In this document: positions 36,301 to 42,541 of the stretch, piece by piece
How the letters are laid out: every line of letters begins with the position of its first letter
Numbering within the stretch: the first letter of the stretch is position 1
From: JBPRGG01 sp051418075
Lineage (GTDB): Bacteria; Bacteroidota; Bacteroidia; Cytophagales; Cyclobacteriaceae
Assembly (NCBI GenBank): GCA_051418075.1
Contig: JBPRGG010000005.1
Coordinates: forward strand, 1 to 64,000
DNA length: 64,000 bases
Direction: 5' to 3'
Translations under genes and position numbers: made by a program
The notes under the pieces: model-generated
The model's input: the letters and a program-made list of their open reading frames with translations, nothing else
What the model was told of the DNA's origin: nothing
Databases searched by the model: none

Positions 36301-37597
36301 TTTCCTGTTTGGGATGGATCAGGATTTTAGCTCTCCCGGCTGGGATTTCGTTCTGGGTAGTCAGGACCCATCCATCAGGTATAGGGCCGCCCGCAATAAC
36401 TGGATCACACTGAGTCCTTTTCTTTCTTCCAGTTTTTCTCAGATCAGCAGCGAAGATTTTAGTGTAAGAGCCAATATCGAGCCTTTCAGCGATATGCGTA
36501 TCCAATTGGATATGAAAAAAACCAAAAGTGAAAATTACCAGGAACTCTTTGTATTTGATTCTCTGGATAATGATTTCAATGGGTTTAATTCTCTTTCTCC
36601 CTCCAGGATGGGAAGTTATTCTATTTCATTTTTACCCATCCAGACAGCTTTTATCAGGAGTGGAGAAAATGAAGTACATCCTGTTTTTGAATTGTATGAC
36701 GAATATCGCAGTATTATCAGGAACCGGTTGAATGCTGTAGTGCCAGGAGGAGAATATAGAGAAAAAGCGCAGGATGTTCTGATTCCGGCATTTCTGGCAG
36801 CTTATACCGGACAGGATCCAGATAAAATTGCCTTGTCTCCTTTCCCGCGGTTGCCTATGTTCAACTGGCGGCTGGATTACCGGGGACTCACAAACCTGGC
36901 CGGGTTAGATGAATATTTCAGCAGTATCAATATTTCTCATAGTTACAATGCCTTATACAGTGTAAATGGCTATACAAGCTCACTGGAGTACCAGGATGGC
37001 ATTGGATTAAATAATTCTATAGAAGATTATCCCCTGGCAGCCCGGGAGAATGACAATGGCGACCTGGTGCCTTATTATGTAATCAACCAAGTGGTCATCT
37101 CAGAACGTTTTAATCCACTGATCCAGGTGGATGTATCCACTAAATCAAGGGTTACCGGCCGAATTGCCTACCGGACTGAACGTAACCTGGCTTTAAACAT
37201 GATGAATTCACAGGTGACAGAATTAAACAGTAATGATATCTCTTTCCAGTTTGGCTTTACCAAAGCCAATTTAAGACTCCCATTTAAAGTGGAAGGAGAA
37301 ACAATTGTACTGGAAAACGATCTGACTTTTAAACTGGATTTCACCATACGTGATACCCAAACCATTCAAAGGTCACTGGCAGAACCGGATAGTACAGGAC
37401 AAGCAGTTACTGATAACAAAATCACCAGTGGAAATATCAATTTCCAGCTCAGGCCTACCATCAATTATGTATTGAATCAGCGTCTGAATATGAGCCTGTA
37501 TTTTGAGAGGAACATTAATGAACCCAAAATCACCAATTCTTTCCCCAGGAGAACTACAGCTTTTGGGGTACAGATCAGGTTTAGCCTGGCTCAATAA
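30338..37597 (+). CDS. sprA: SprA, outer-membrane translocon of type IX secretion
   Basis: A 2419-residue outer-membrane protein, the giant barrel through which type IX cargo leaves the cell; it is also needed for gliding in related species. After a signal segment (FLGGLLVLSSWISA) the product shows the family hallmarks: ISPFFDRIFGGSYVDIRPNG, LSVLANFDNNNSFDFENDLK, GRLFVTGVASTQRGKTDVIE, ASYLDDFEATRIPFNLGNN and SFGFGGIQERIAERSREEI. It has repeated amphipathic strands to a C-terminal strand TTAFGVQIRFSLAQ. The start is GTG, 6 nt after ruvA. It is intact, without frameshift. Partners visible here are porU and porV at 48-53 kb; other T9SS genes must lie elsewhere. Confidence 0.97.
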   Translation: MKIDLKRITLALLRFNKILIFLGGLLVLSSWISAEHSGQFSFKQNLYQVREDSLENDTTARDSLKAAQDSIYAQPYKPSKAPTYQPKDRFGDPFTNDQSPSPLLLKDPSTLKLDVEIDTGMNYTIYEKMGDINYRPTSTMSFEEFSQFQQDRMLRDYWKNRSLGLDGESAVSGRRLIPPIYISPFFDRIFGGSYVDIRPNGFVTLDFGGRWQRLNNPSIPIRQQRNGGFEFDQQISMNVVGKIGEKLSVLANFDNNNSFDFENDLKVEYTGFDEEIIKKIEIGNVSLPLNNSLITGAQSLFGVKTQLQFGRLFVTGVASTQRGKTDVIEVESGSQGSEFQIRASEYDENRHFFLGHYFRDNYDINGWLRNIPQIISGLNITRVEVYVVNRNQDTENRRNIVAFMDLGEGRVISQKNNPLIGQGKGNVPNDNNANQLFESIKNNPALLDRERVDQVLQDDFGFVKGRDYEIISPARKLDEKEYVFNRELGFLSLFRKLQNDEALAVSYEYTYRGQKYKVGELMEDYANRNDNEMIFLKLLRPQKINLDVPTWDLMMKNIYNLNASQISREGFQLRVQYRDDNTGIDNPSLHEGRNIQNRPLVEVFGLDRLNQNLDQQPDGNFDFIEGITILPENGQIIFPVKEPFGNHLRSKFDDDEVNLIKKYVYDTLYNTTKADAELVTSKNKFFIVGQYQAGSARDIMLPGINIAENSVRVLAGNTPLLEGVDYRVDYTLGKVTIINDGILSSGKKIRINYEKADLFNFQTRNLLGTRLDYRVNDDFNLGATMLYVNERPLISRVSIGDEPTRNLKYGMDVNYRSESRFLTKMVDALPFISTKEPSNITLNAEFAQLRPGTSNKVRGEGASYLDDFEATRIPFNLGNNILSWQLASTPKTDDGRFTEGPFATNELGVGFRRAKVAWYIIDNVFYRKGGRAKPSNITEQDNENFYVRPYLPQDIFKGRDNEVFNAFEPIFDVAYYPHERGQYNYNPNLTFRQNTPLLNQPEENWGGITRAITSDVDFDKNNIEFIEFWMMDPFLEGENGRVLDGIFNQNNTTGGELYFNLGSISEDVIKDGRHGFENGLPAGEDGQNQAIETSWGRVTTEQFLTNAFDNSPTARENQDVGMDGFDNAAEKNFDNYPAAVRNLDDPSADDFQYYLGADLDAEDKKILERYKNFNGMDGNSPASATDNALFTPSGSNLPDNEDLNDDNTLTDLEEYYEYRLNLKPGQLDIGRQHIVDKVNAKGADWYLFRIPIRQPDRVQGDIQGFKSIRYIRMFMTGFSQPVVLRFAKFQLIGTQWRKFNQSLDDGTFRPIQENNQDNILVSVVNREENGETEQGSQKIPYKTPPGINPDRDITSPIVRFQNEQAIQICVEDLKDRDRRAIFKNVNFDLINYKQLKMFLHAQSDMTRDDELTAFIRLGTDFTENYYEIEVPLKITPPGSTASQDIWPSANEIDIKLDWLNALKAKRNRETGRYTAGNSTEGLDLPFSEQRDKYTLTVEGNPDLSAVQTIMIGIRNPHYPEGDDELPKSACIWANELRVSEFDNNPGWAANARVNAKLADFANVTASTRYSSFGFGGIQERIAERSREEITEFDVTANVNLDKMLPENTGLKIPMYASYETSTITPQFDPRDPDITLNAALQSYESATDRAQYRSIVEDRAVRRSINFTNVRKVKIKEEARSHLWDIENFSVSYAYSDIKQSGFYKESYLFRSYRGNLSYNYNPEPVVLEPFKNSKLFASPWLGLIKDFNLSLLPSNLSFRADLDRRFVKTQLRNSQLTTAGIDPNFEKYFTFNRNYNLRWNLTQNLSLDYSARTNAIIDEPEGDINTQAKKDSIWNNIKSLGRMKNFSQMISANYRVPLDKFPLTDWVSADAQYSVGYTWTAGTLNQEDSLGNFFGHMMQNNRQRGLNGKFDLVKLYNKVKFLKEVNSPPRRRPNRPAARNPQADTVKQVPELKFLKGVMRTIMAVRSVNFTYGKQEGTILPGFTETPFLFGMDQDFSSPGWDFVLGSQDPSIRYRAARNNWITLSPFLSSSFSQISSEDFSVRANIEPFSDMRIQLDMKKTKSENYQELFVFDSLDNDFNGFNSLSPSRMGSYSISFLPIQTAFIRSGENEVHPVFELYDEYRSIIRNRLNAVVPGGEYREKAQDVLIPAFLAAYTGQDPDKIALSPFPRLPMFNWRLDYRGLTNLAGLDEYFSSINISHSYNALYSVNGYTSSLEYQDGIGLNNSIEDYPLAARENDNGDLVPYYVINQVVISERFNPLIQVDVSTKSRVTGRIAYRTERNLALNMMNSQVTELNSNDISFQFGFTKANLRLPFKVEGETIVLENDLTFKLDFTIRDTQTIQRSLAEPDSTGQAVTDNKITSGNINFQLRPTINYVLNQRLNMSLYFERNINEPKITNSFPRRTTAFGVQIRFSLAQ

Positions 37598-37694
37598 ATC
37601 GCCATGAATCTGAGGGAAAAGCCTGCTCATAATATCGGGTTTTAAAAAAAATGATGTATTTTTGAATCATTCTGAACCTTTAATTTTTTAATTT

Positions 37695-38093
37695 ATGAAT
37701 TTACCCAGTGAACTTAAATACACCAAGGATCATGAATGGATCAGGATCACTGATGAAACTATGGATGATCTGAAGGTTGCCTATATAGGCATTACTGATT
37801 TCGCTCAGAAAGAATTAGGCGATATTGTTTATGTGGAAGTAGAGACTGAAGGAGATGAAATGGGCCAGGGAGAAGTTTTTGGCACGGTTGAAGCAGTGAA
37901 AACAGTTTCTGACCTGTTTATGCCTATTAGTGGAAAGATCCTGGAGTTCAATGCTGAACTGGAGTCTCAACCTGAAATAGTCAATTCAGATCCTTACCAG
38001 GAAGGCTGGATGATCAAGATAGGGGTGCATAAACCAGAGGAAATAGATGAGTTATTATCAGTTGAGGCCTACCAGGAATTGATTTCAGAGTAG
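37695..38093 (+). CDS. gcvH: glycine cleavage system H protein
   Basis: The lipoyl carrier of the glycine cleavage complex. At 132 residues it has the lipoylated lysine at about 69 in VEAVKTVSDLFMP. LPSELKYTKDHEWIR and YVEVETEGDEMGQGEVFGTV flank the lipoyl domain, and NSDPYQEGWMIKI follows. A TATTTTTG box (37657-37664) before it could be its own promoter inside the ruvA-sprA unit. The position next to sprA is a common arrangement in Bacteroidota. Confidence 0.96.
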   Translation: MNLPSELKYTKDHEWIRITDETMDDLKVAYIGITDFAQKELGDIVYVEVETEGDEMGQGEVFGTVEAVKTVSDLFMPISGKILEFNAELESQPEIVNSDPYQEGWMIKIGVHKPEEIDELLSVEAYQELISE

Positions 38094-38117
38094 TATGAAA
38101 CATTTTTTGGCATTCTT

Positions 38118-38489
38118 GTGTTTTTAAGGTACAATCTTTTTACCATCATTTGGGCTTTATTGATATCCAGTTTAATCCTGATGCCAGGTTCATCAATGCC
38201 TGCAACTAATTTATGGAGCTGGATCAGTTTCGATAAATGGGCTCATTTGGGTGTTTTTGCCATATTGGTGCTGTTGGCTTTGGTCGGTTTCATCAAGCAA
38301 AACCGCTTTACCATTTTACAAAAGCACCCGGTGCTGATGGCTATGGGATTTTCTACAGGTTATGGTATATTGATGGAATTTACCCAAAGTTTGGTGCCAC
38401 AAAGATCTTTTGAATATGATGATATGGCAGCAAATTTGATGGGTGTTGTGAGTGGGTATTTGGCTTTTTATTTTATTTATAAAATATGA
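38118..38489 (+). CDS. VanZ-family membrane protein
   Basis: A 123-residue protein with four hydrophobic segments and the VanZ-like signatures SFDKWAHLGVFAILVLL, GYGILMEFTQSLVPQR and EYDDMAANLMGVVSGY. The family was named for teicoplanin resistance, but most members have no proven role. No in-frame ATG fits: an ATG at 38095 is in another frame and ends in ten codons, so a GTG at 38118 is the start. It lies between gcvH and the first TonB gene. Confidence 0.85.
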   Translation: MFLRYNLFTIIWALLISSLILMPGSSMPATNLWSWISFDKWAHLGVFAILVLLALVGFIKQNRFTILQKHPVLMAMGFSTGYGILMEFTQSLVPQRSFEYDDMAANLMGVVSGYLAFYFIYKI

Positions 38490-38556
38490 ATAAAATATGG
38501 GCATAAATATTGTAGATTTATTACATTTGTAAACAAGCATTTAAAAATTATTGATC

Positions 38557-39231
38557 ATGGAAGCAAAAAAGAAACCTGAAGCAGATTTGACTAAAAAAAC
38601 AGGGCTCTTTTTCAACATTGGTCTGGTAGTGACTTTAGTATTGGTAATTACCGCCTTTGAATGGAAATTTTATGATGAGCAGGATTTAGTTAATTTAGGT
38701 CAAGTCCAAGATAATTTTGAGGATATTATGGATATTCCTCCTACGGAGCAACCTCCTCCACCTCCACCAAAAATCCAGCAGCCTGAAATTATTGAGGTGC
38801 CGGATGAAGAAGAAATTGAGGAAGAAATTGAAATTGACCTTGATGTGGAGGTTACAGAAGAAACAGTGATTGAAGAGATCGTGTTTGAAGATGAGCCGGA
38901 AGAAGAAGCATCTGAAGAGATCTTTACCATTGTGGAGGACCAACCTGAACCAAAAGGTGGTATGTCTGCATTCTATCAATATGTACAGAAAAACCTGAAA
39001 TATCCGGCTCAAGCCAGAAGAATGGGTATAGAAGGTAAAGTATTCGTACAGTTTGTAGTAGATAAAGATGGTTCTATTAATGATGTACAGGCCATTAAAG
39101 GTATTGGGGCCGGATGTGATGAGGAAGCTGTGCGGGTTATTAAAAATTCCCCAACCTGGAAACCCGGAAAGCAGAGAGGACGGGCTGTAAAAGTGAGAAT
39201 GATCCTTCCCATTACTTTCAAATTAGGGTAA
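38557..39231 (+). CDS. TonB-like energy transducer (first copy)
   Basis: Couples the inner-membrane proton gradient to outer-membrane receptors. The protein (225 residues from ATG at 38557; a TTG two codons upstream is less likely) has a short cytoplasmic start, a membrane anchor (FFNIGLVVTLVLVITAFEW), a Pro run (TEQPPPPPPK), a long acidic linker rich in Glu and Val (about 70-130) instead of the usual Pro/Lys spacer, and a TonB C-terminal domain with YPAQARRMGIEGKVFVQFVV and GAGCDEEAVRVIKNSPTWKP. A TACATTTG box (38522-38529) lies upstream. ExbB/ExbD genes are not in the window. Confidence 0.92.
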   Translation: MEAKKKPEADLTKKTGLFFNIGLVVTLVLVITAFEWKFYDEQDLVNLGQVQDNFEDIMDIPPTEQPPPPPPKIQQPEIIEVPDEEEIEEEIEIDLDVEVTEETVIEEIVFEDEPEEEASEEIFTIVEDQPEPKGGMSAFYQYVQKNLKYPAQARRMGIEGKVFVQFVVDKDGSINDVQAIKGIGAGCDEEAVRVIKNSPTWKPGKQRGRAVKVRMILPITFKLG

Positions 39232-39256
39232 GGTTAGATAAAAAATATTATTATAA

Positions 39257-39290
39257 AAAAGCCTCAAATTTTTTTGAGGCTTTTATTTTG
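39257..39290 (+). terminator. intrinsic terminator after the first TonB gene
   Basis: AAAAGCCTCAAA pairs with TTTGAGGCTTTT (39257-39284) and is followed by ATTTTG. It separates the first and second TonB genes into two transcripts. Confidence 0.8.
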
Positions 39291-39293
39291 AAC

Positions 39294-39319
39294 TATAAAA
39301 CTAATTAATTAGTTTTATA
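39294..39319. promoter_or_regulatory. 26-bp perfect palindrome, candidate operator
   Basis: The half-site TATAAAACTAATT (39294-39306) is followed by its exact reverse complement, giving a 26-bp uninterrupted palindrome. It lies 56 nt before the second TonB gene and just after the terminator of the first, where a repressor could act. No GC core, so it is not a strong terminator. Confidence 0.5.
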
Positions 39320-39374
39320 ACTAATAAGTTAAATTATTAATTTACTTTTTAGTTGTTATAAATAAAACATAATT

Positions 39375-40052
39375 ATGGAAGCAAAGAAACATAAAAAAGC
39401 TGATTTACAGACCAGGACTGGTATGTTTTTCAATATAGGTCTGGTCATTACCCTGACTTTGGTGATCATGGCTTTCGAATGGAAGTTCTACGATACACAA
39501 ACACTAGTGGATATCGGACAGGTCACCGATAATTTTGAAGATATCATGGATATTCCTCCTACCGAGCAACCGCCTCCGCCCCCACCAAAAATTCAGCAAC
39601 CTGAAATTGTGGAAGTTCCGGATGATGAAGAAATTGAAGAAGAAATTGAAATCGATCTGGACGTAGAAGTAACTGAAGAAACCGTCATTGAGGAAATTGT
39701 ATTTGAAGATGCCCCGGAGGAAGAAGTTACTGATGAAGTGTTTGCCATTGTGGAAGACCCTTCTGAACCTGCCGGAGGATGGGACGCTTATTATAAATTT
39801 TTAAAGGAAAATATGAAGTATCCGGCCCAGGCCCGGAGGATGGGTATTGAAGGACGTGTTTTTGTTCATTTTGTGGTGGAACGGGATGGTTCAATCACTG
39901 ATGTGGAAGTTTTAAAAGGTATCGGGGCTGGATGTGATGAGGAAGCCATAAGGGTAATCAAAGCCTTTCCCAAATGGAACCCGGGCAAGCAACGAGGTCG
40001 TCCTGTAAGAACCAGGATGCACCTACCGGTGATATTCAAATTACAGAATTAA
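39375..40052 (+). CDS. TonB-like energy transducer (second copy)
   Basis: 225 residues, plainly a duplicate of the gene 140 nt upstream: the same N-terminal MEAKK, anchor (MFFNIGLVITLTLVIMAFEW), Pro run, acidic linker (VEVPDDEEIEEEIEIDLDVE) and TonB domain (YPAQARRMGIEGRVFVHFVV, GAGCDEEAIRVIKAFPKWNP). Differences cluster in the region before the TonB domain (SEPAGGWDAYYKFLKENMKY), which may alter receptor choice. It has its own promoter region with the 26-bp palindrome. No receptor gene is adjacent. Confidence 0.92.
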   Translation: MEAKKHKKADLQTRTGMFFNIGLVITLTLVIMAFEWKFYDTQTLVDIGQVTDNFEDIMDIPPTEQPPPPPPKIQQPEIVEVPDDEEIEEEIEIDLDVEVTEETVIEEIVFEDAPEEEVTDEVFAIVEDPSEPAGGWDAYYKFLKENMKYPAQARRMGIEGRVFVHFVVERDGSITDVEVLKGIGAGCDEEAIRVIKAFPKWNPGKQRGRPVRTRMHLPVIFKLQN

Positions 40053-40117
40053 ACATACAGTGTTTTAAGGTATCCAATTACATACAATGACTCCTTTCCA
40101 GGTCTTCATTTAGGATG

Positions 40118-40149
40118 TTGTTGGTGGTATCATCAGATATCACCAACAA
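40118..40149 (+). repeat. hairpin-forming inverted repeat after the second TonB gene
   Basis: TTGTTGGTGGTAT (40118-40130) pairs with ATATCACCAACAA (40137-40149), a 13-bp stem with one G-T pair and loop CATCAG. No T tract follows, so it may stabilise or punctuate the transcript rather than terminate it. Confidence 0.55.
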
Positions 40150-40504
40150 TTTCCCCTTACCATCAACCAAACATTTCCTATGCTATAATTCTGGATATCA
40201 TATTGATTCCACCCCCTGAAATGATATTGGCTTATTAATTAGGCTACTTAATCCACTGTTTTGGATGTCAAAAGCAGAGATTAATACTGAAAATTACATG
40301 TTGGTTTCCCTATAGGATTGTAATATTAATAAAAACCATAAAGGATTGGCGGTCTACATAACGTTTATTCATTGCTAAAATTGAGCGTATAATAACTGTG
40401 GTAAAAATTTAAATATGATCTTTAATAAATTCTTACTGGGTTCTTTTATAATTTATCCGTGCTCAGCCTTAAAAGAATAAAATTCGTATAATATAATATA
40501 AGCA

Positions 40505-40538
40505 TTTAGATAATTATAATAACAAATGATTATCTAAA
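40505..40538. promoter_or_regulatory. inverted repeat upstream of the third TonB gene
   Basis: Perfect 10-bp arms TTTAGATAAT (40505-40514) and ATTATCTAAA (40529-40538) with a 14-nt spacer lie 82 nt before the third TonB start. A regulator site or stem is possible; AT-rich chance is not excluded. Confidence 0.4.
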
Positions 40539-40619
40539 ATATATCAATATTATATTTGATCGATAGTTATTTGTTTGATAGGCTTCAAATGCTGTGTTTA
40601 CAACTTAAAATTCTATGTT

Positions 40620-41477
40620 ATGAAAACTTCAGCAAAATCCACCACCCATTCTAACAGGAAGCCATTATCCCAAAAACATGTTGTTATTAAAGATAGACTT
40701 CTGATAGATTGCCCCCAAAGTACTTATTTATTAAGTGAGTCTTCTGTGGTTAGCCCTGCAGACTGCGCAATCATACAAGATTTGATTAATTGGAAAAAGG
40801 CTAAATTGAAACAGGGGAAAGCCTTGCAAAGCCTGTTTCTCAGCCTGGGGTTATGTTTAAGTTTATTAATGGTGATAGCTGCATTTGAATGGAAGTTTTA
40901 CGACCGGGATCAATTGGTAGATTTGGCCAATGCAGATCAGAAGATCGAAGAATTCCTGGATGTGCCGTTAACGGAGCAGCCACCACCACCTCCTCCTAAA
41001 TTAGAGCAGCCTCAGGTTATAGAAGTTCCTAATGATGAAGAGATTGTGGAGGATATTCAGATTGACCTGGATGTTGAGGTAAATCAGGAAACAAAGATAG
41101 AAACACCGGTAGTTGAAGTGGTTCTGGATGAAGCACCATTGGAAGAAAAATCGGATGAAATTTTCACCATTGTGGAAAATCAGCCTCAGCCAGAAGGAGG
41201 ATTTGCTGACTTTTATGCTTTTGTAGGAGACAATCTGAAATATCCGGATAAAGCTTCCCGTATGGGTATAGAAGGAAAAGTCTTTGTTCAATTTGTGGTG
41301 GAAAAAGACGGGTCACTCACTGATCTGCAGGTAGTAAAAGGGATAGGAGCAGGATGTGATGAAGAAGCTGTCAGGGTTATCTCAAAGGCGCCCAATTGGA
41401 ATCCCGGTAAGCAAAGGGGACAGCCTGTGAGAGTCAGAATGATATTTCCCATTGTATTTAAACTTTATCAAAATTAA
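40620..41477 (+). CDS. TonB-like energy transducer (third copy, N-terminally extended)
   Basis: 285 residues from the ATG at 40620 (an upstream TTG at 40575 is unlikely). The anchor (QSLFLSLGLCLSLLMVIAAF), Pro run (TEQPPPPPPKLEQPQ), acidic linker and TonB domain (YPDKASRMGIEGKVFVQFVV, GAGCDEEAVRVISKAPNWNP) match the two preceding genes. About 75 extra residues precede the anchor (HSNRKPLSQKHVVIKDRLL, SPADCAIIQDLINWKKAKLK), absent in the other two, and would lie in the cytoplasm. The extension resembles no domain I know. It is followed closely by convergent yicC. Confidence 0.9.
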   Translation: MKTSAKSTTHSNRKPLSQKHVVIKDRLLIDCPQSTYLLSESSVVSPADCAIIQDLINWKKAKLKQGKALQSLFLSLGLCLSLLMVIAAFEWKFYDRDQLVDLANADQKIEEFLDVPLTEQPPPPPPKLEQPQVIEVPNDEEIVEDIQIDLDVEVNQETKIETPVVEVVLDEAPLEEKSDEIFTIVENQPQPEGGFADFYAFVGDNLKYPDKASRMGIEGKVFVQFVVEKDGSLTDLQVVKGIGAGCDEEAVRVISKAPNWNPGKQRGQPVRVRMIFPIVFKLYQN

Positions 41478-41543
41478 TATTTTTGGGGGAGGTGATGGCT
41501 GTAGACTTCATCTCCCCTGGTTGGTACAATGGTTGGTTTGCAA

Positions 41544-42419
41544 TTACACAATGTTTAATAATTGTTCTTTTATCTTTTCCAATTCTTCCTTCATACCCAC
41601 TACTATTTTTTGAATATTGGCATTATTGGCTTTGGAACCTATGGTATTGATCTCCCTTCCCATTTCCTGTGAAATAAAATTGAGCTTTTTACCGGAAGAT
41701 GAACCATAGATTACCTTTTTAAAATAATCCAGGTGACTTTTTAATCGGACCTTTTCCTCATTGATATCCAATTTTTCAATATAATAAATTAATTCCTGTT
41801 CAAACCGGTTCTTATCATGGTCCTTATCATTAACCAGTTCCTTAATACCCTGATTTAGCCTTTCTCTGACATTTTGCAGGCGCTCCTGTTCAAAAGCAGG
41901 TATCTGTTCCAATTGATCTTCGATATTTTTTATGTAGTTCAGGATTTTTTCTTCCAACAATTTACCTTCATTGGAGCGAAATTTATTGCATTTTTCCAGC
42001 GCTTCAATGACCACTCCTTTTAATACCTTAAATTCCTTTTCAATATCTTTACTGTCAATTTCCGGAACCAGCACTTCAGGGGCCTGCAAGGCCAGCTTAA
42101 AGATTTCGGAGGTTTGGGCATTGACATCACTGGCCAATTGGGAGAATTGATCATAAAAATATTCAAACAGTCTTTTATTTACATTTACCTTAGGTGTTTC
42201 CTGGGCTTTGTTAACAAACTCGATCTGAACATTTATTTTTCCTCTTTCCAACTTTTCCGATAAAAGGCTCCTGACTTCCATTTCCTTTTCAGAGAATTGT
42301 TTGGGAATTTTGAGGCTGGCATCAAAATACTTCGAGTTCAGGCTTCGGATCTCCACAAAGATCTGAAAATCCTGATTATCCAGTATGGCACTACCGAATC
42401 CGGTCATTGATTTAAGCAT
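41544..42419 (-). CDS. yicC: YicC-family endoribonuclease
   Basis: A 291-residue cytoplasmic protein of the YicC family. Conserved segments are MLKSMTGFGSA at the N-terminus, FVEIRSLNSKYFD, the helical middle and the C-terminal signature GSSSGKKLNFISQEMGREINTIGSKANN. Enterobacterial YicC is a ribonuclease acting on some small RNAs and structured RNAs; the role in Bacteroidota is not established. In many bacteria it neighbours guanylate kinase; here it lies between the third TonB gene and the large propeller-barrel protein. Confidence 0.93.
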   Translation of the reverse strand: MLKSMTGFGSAILDNQDFQIFVEIRSLNSKYFDASLKIPKQFSEKEMEVRSLLSEKLERGKINVQIEFVNKAQETPKVNVNKRLFEYFYDQFSQLASDVNAQTSEIFKLALQAPEVLVPEIDSKDIEKEFKVLKGVVIEALEKCNKFRSNEGKLLEEKILNYIKNIEDQLEQIPAFEQERLQNVRERLNQGIKELVNDKDHDKNRFEQELIYYIEKLDINEEKVRLKSHLDYFKKVIYGSSSGKKLNFISQEMGREINTIGSKANNANIQKIVVGMKEELEKIKEQLLNIV

Positions 42420-42541
42420 AAGAACTTCTGTTTTCAGAGGATATAAAAATAGGAAATATTATTATATGCTCCTATCTTCAGGGTAAATTGTTGGTTTCCC
42501 CATGGTGCCTGCAAATTCCGTAAAGATTCTTTATTAAAAAA

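Larger units (their letters stand above)
40053..40619. other. long intergenic region with two inverted repeats
   Basis: 567 AT-rich nucleotides between the second and third TonB genes. Besides the two repeats annotated separately (40118-40149, 40505-40538) I see no gene. Confidence 0.45.

Noticed and set aside
38700..41300. Repeated Glu-rich stretches as a repeat array or CRISPR
   Set aside because: They are explained by the acidic linkers of the three TonB genes, with no regular spacer units.
29738..41477. Horizontal transfer of the sprA-TonB region
   Set aside because: Base composition and coding style match the flanks, and the ruvA-sprA-gcvH order is typical of the phylum.
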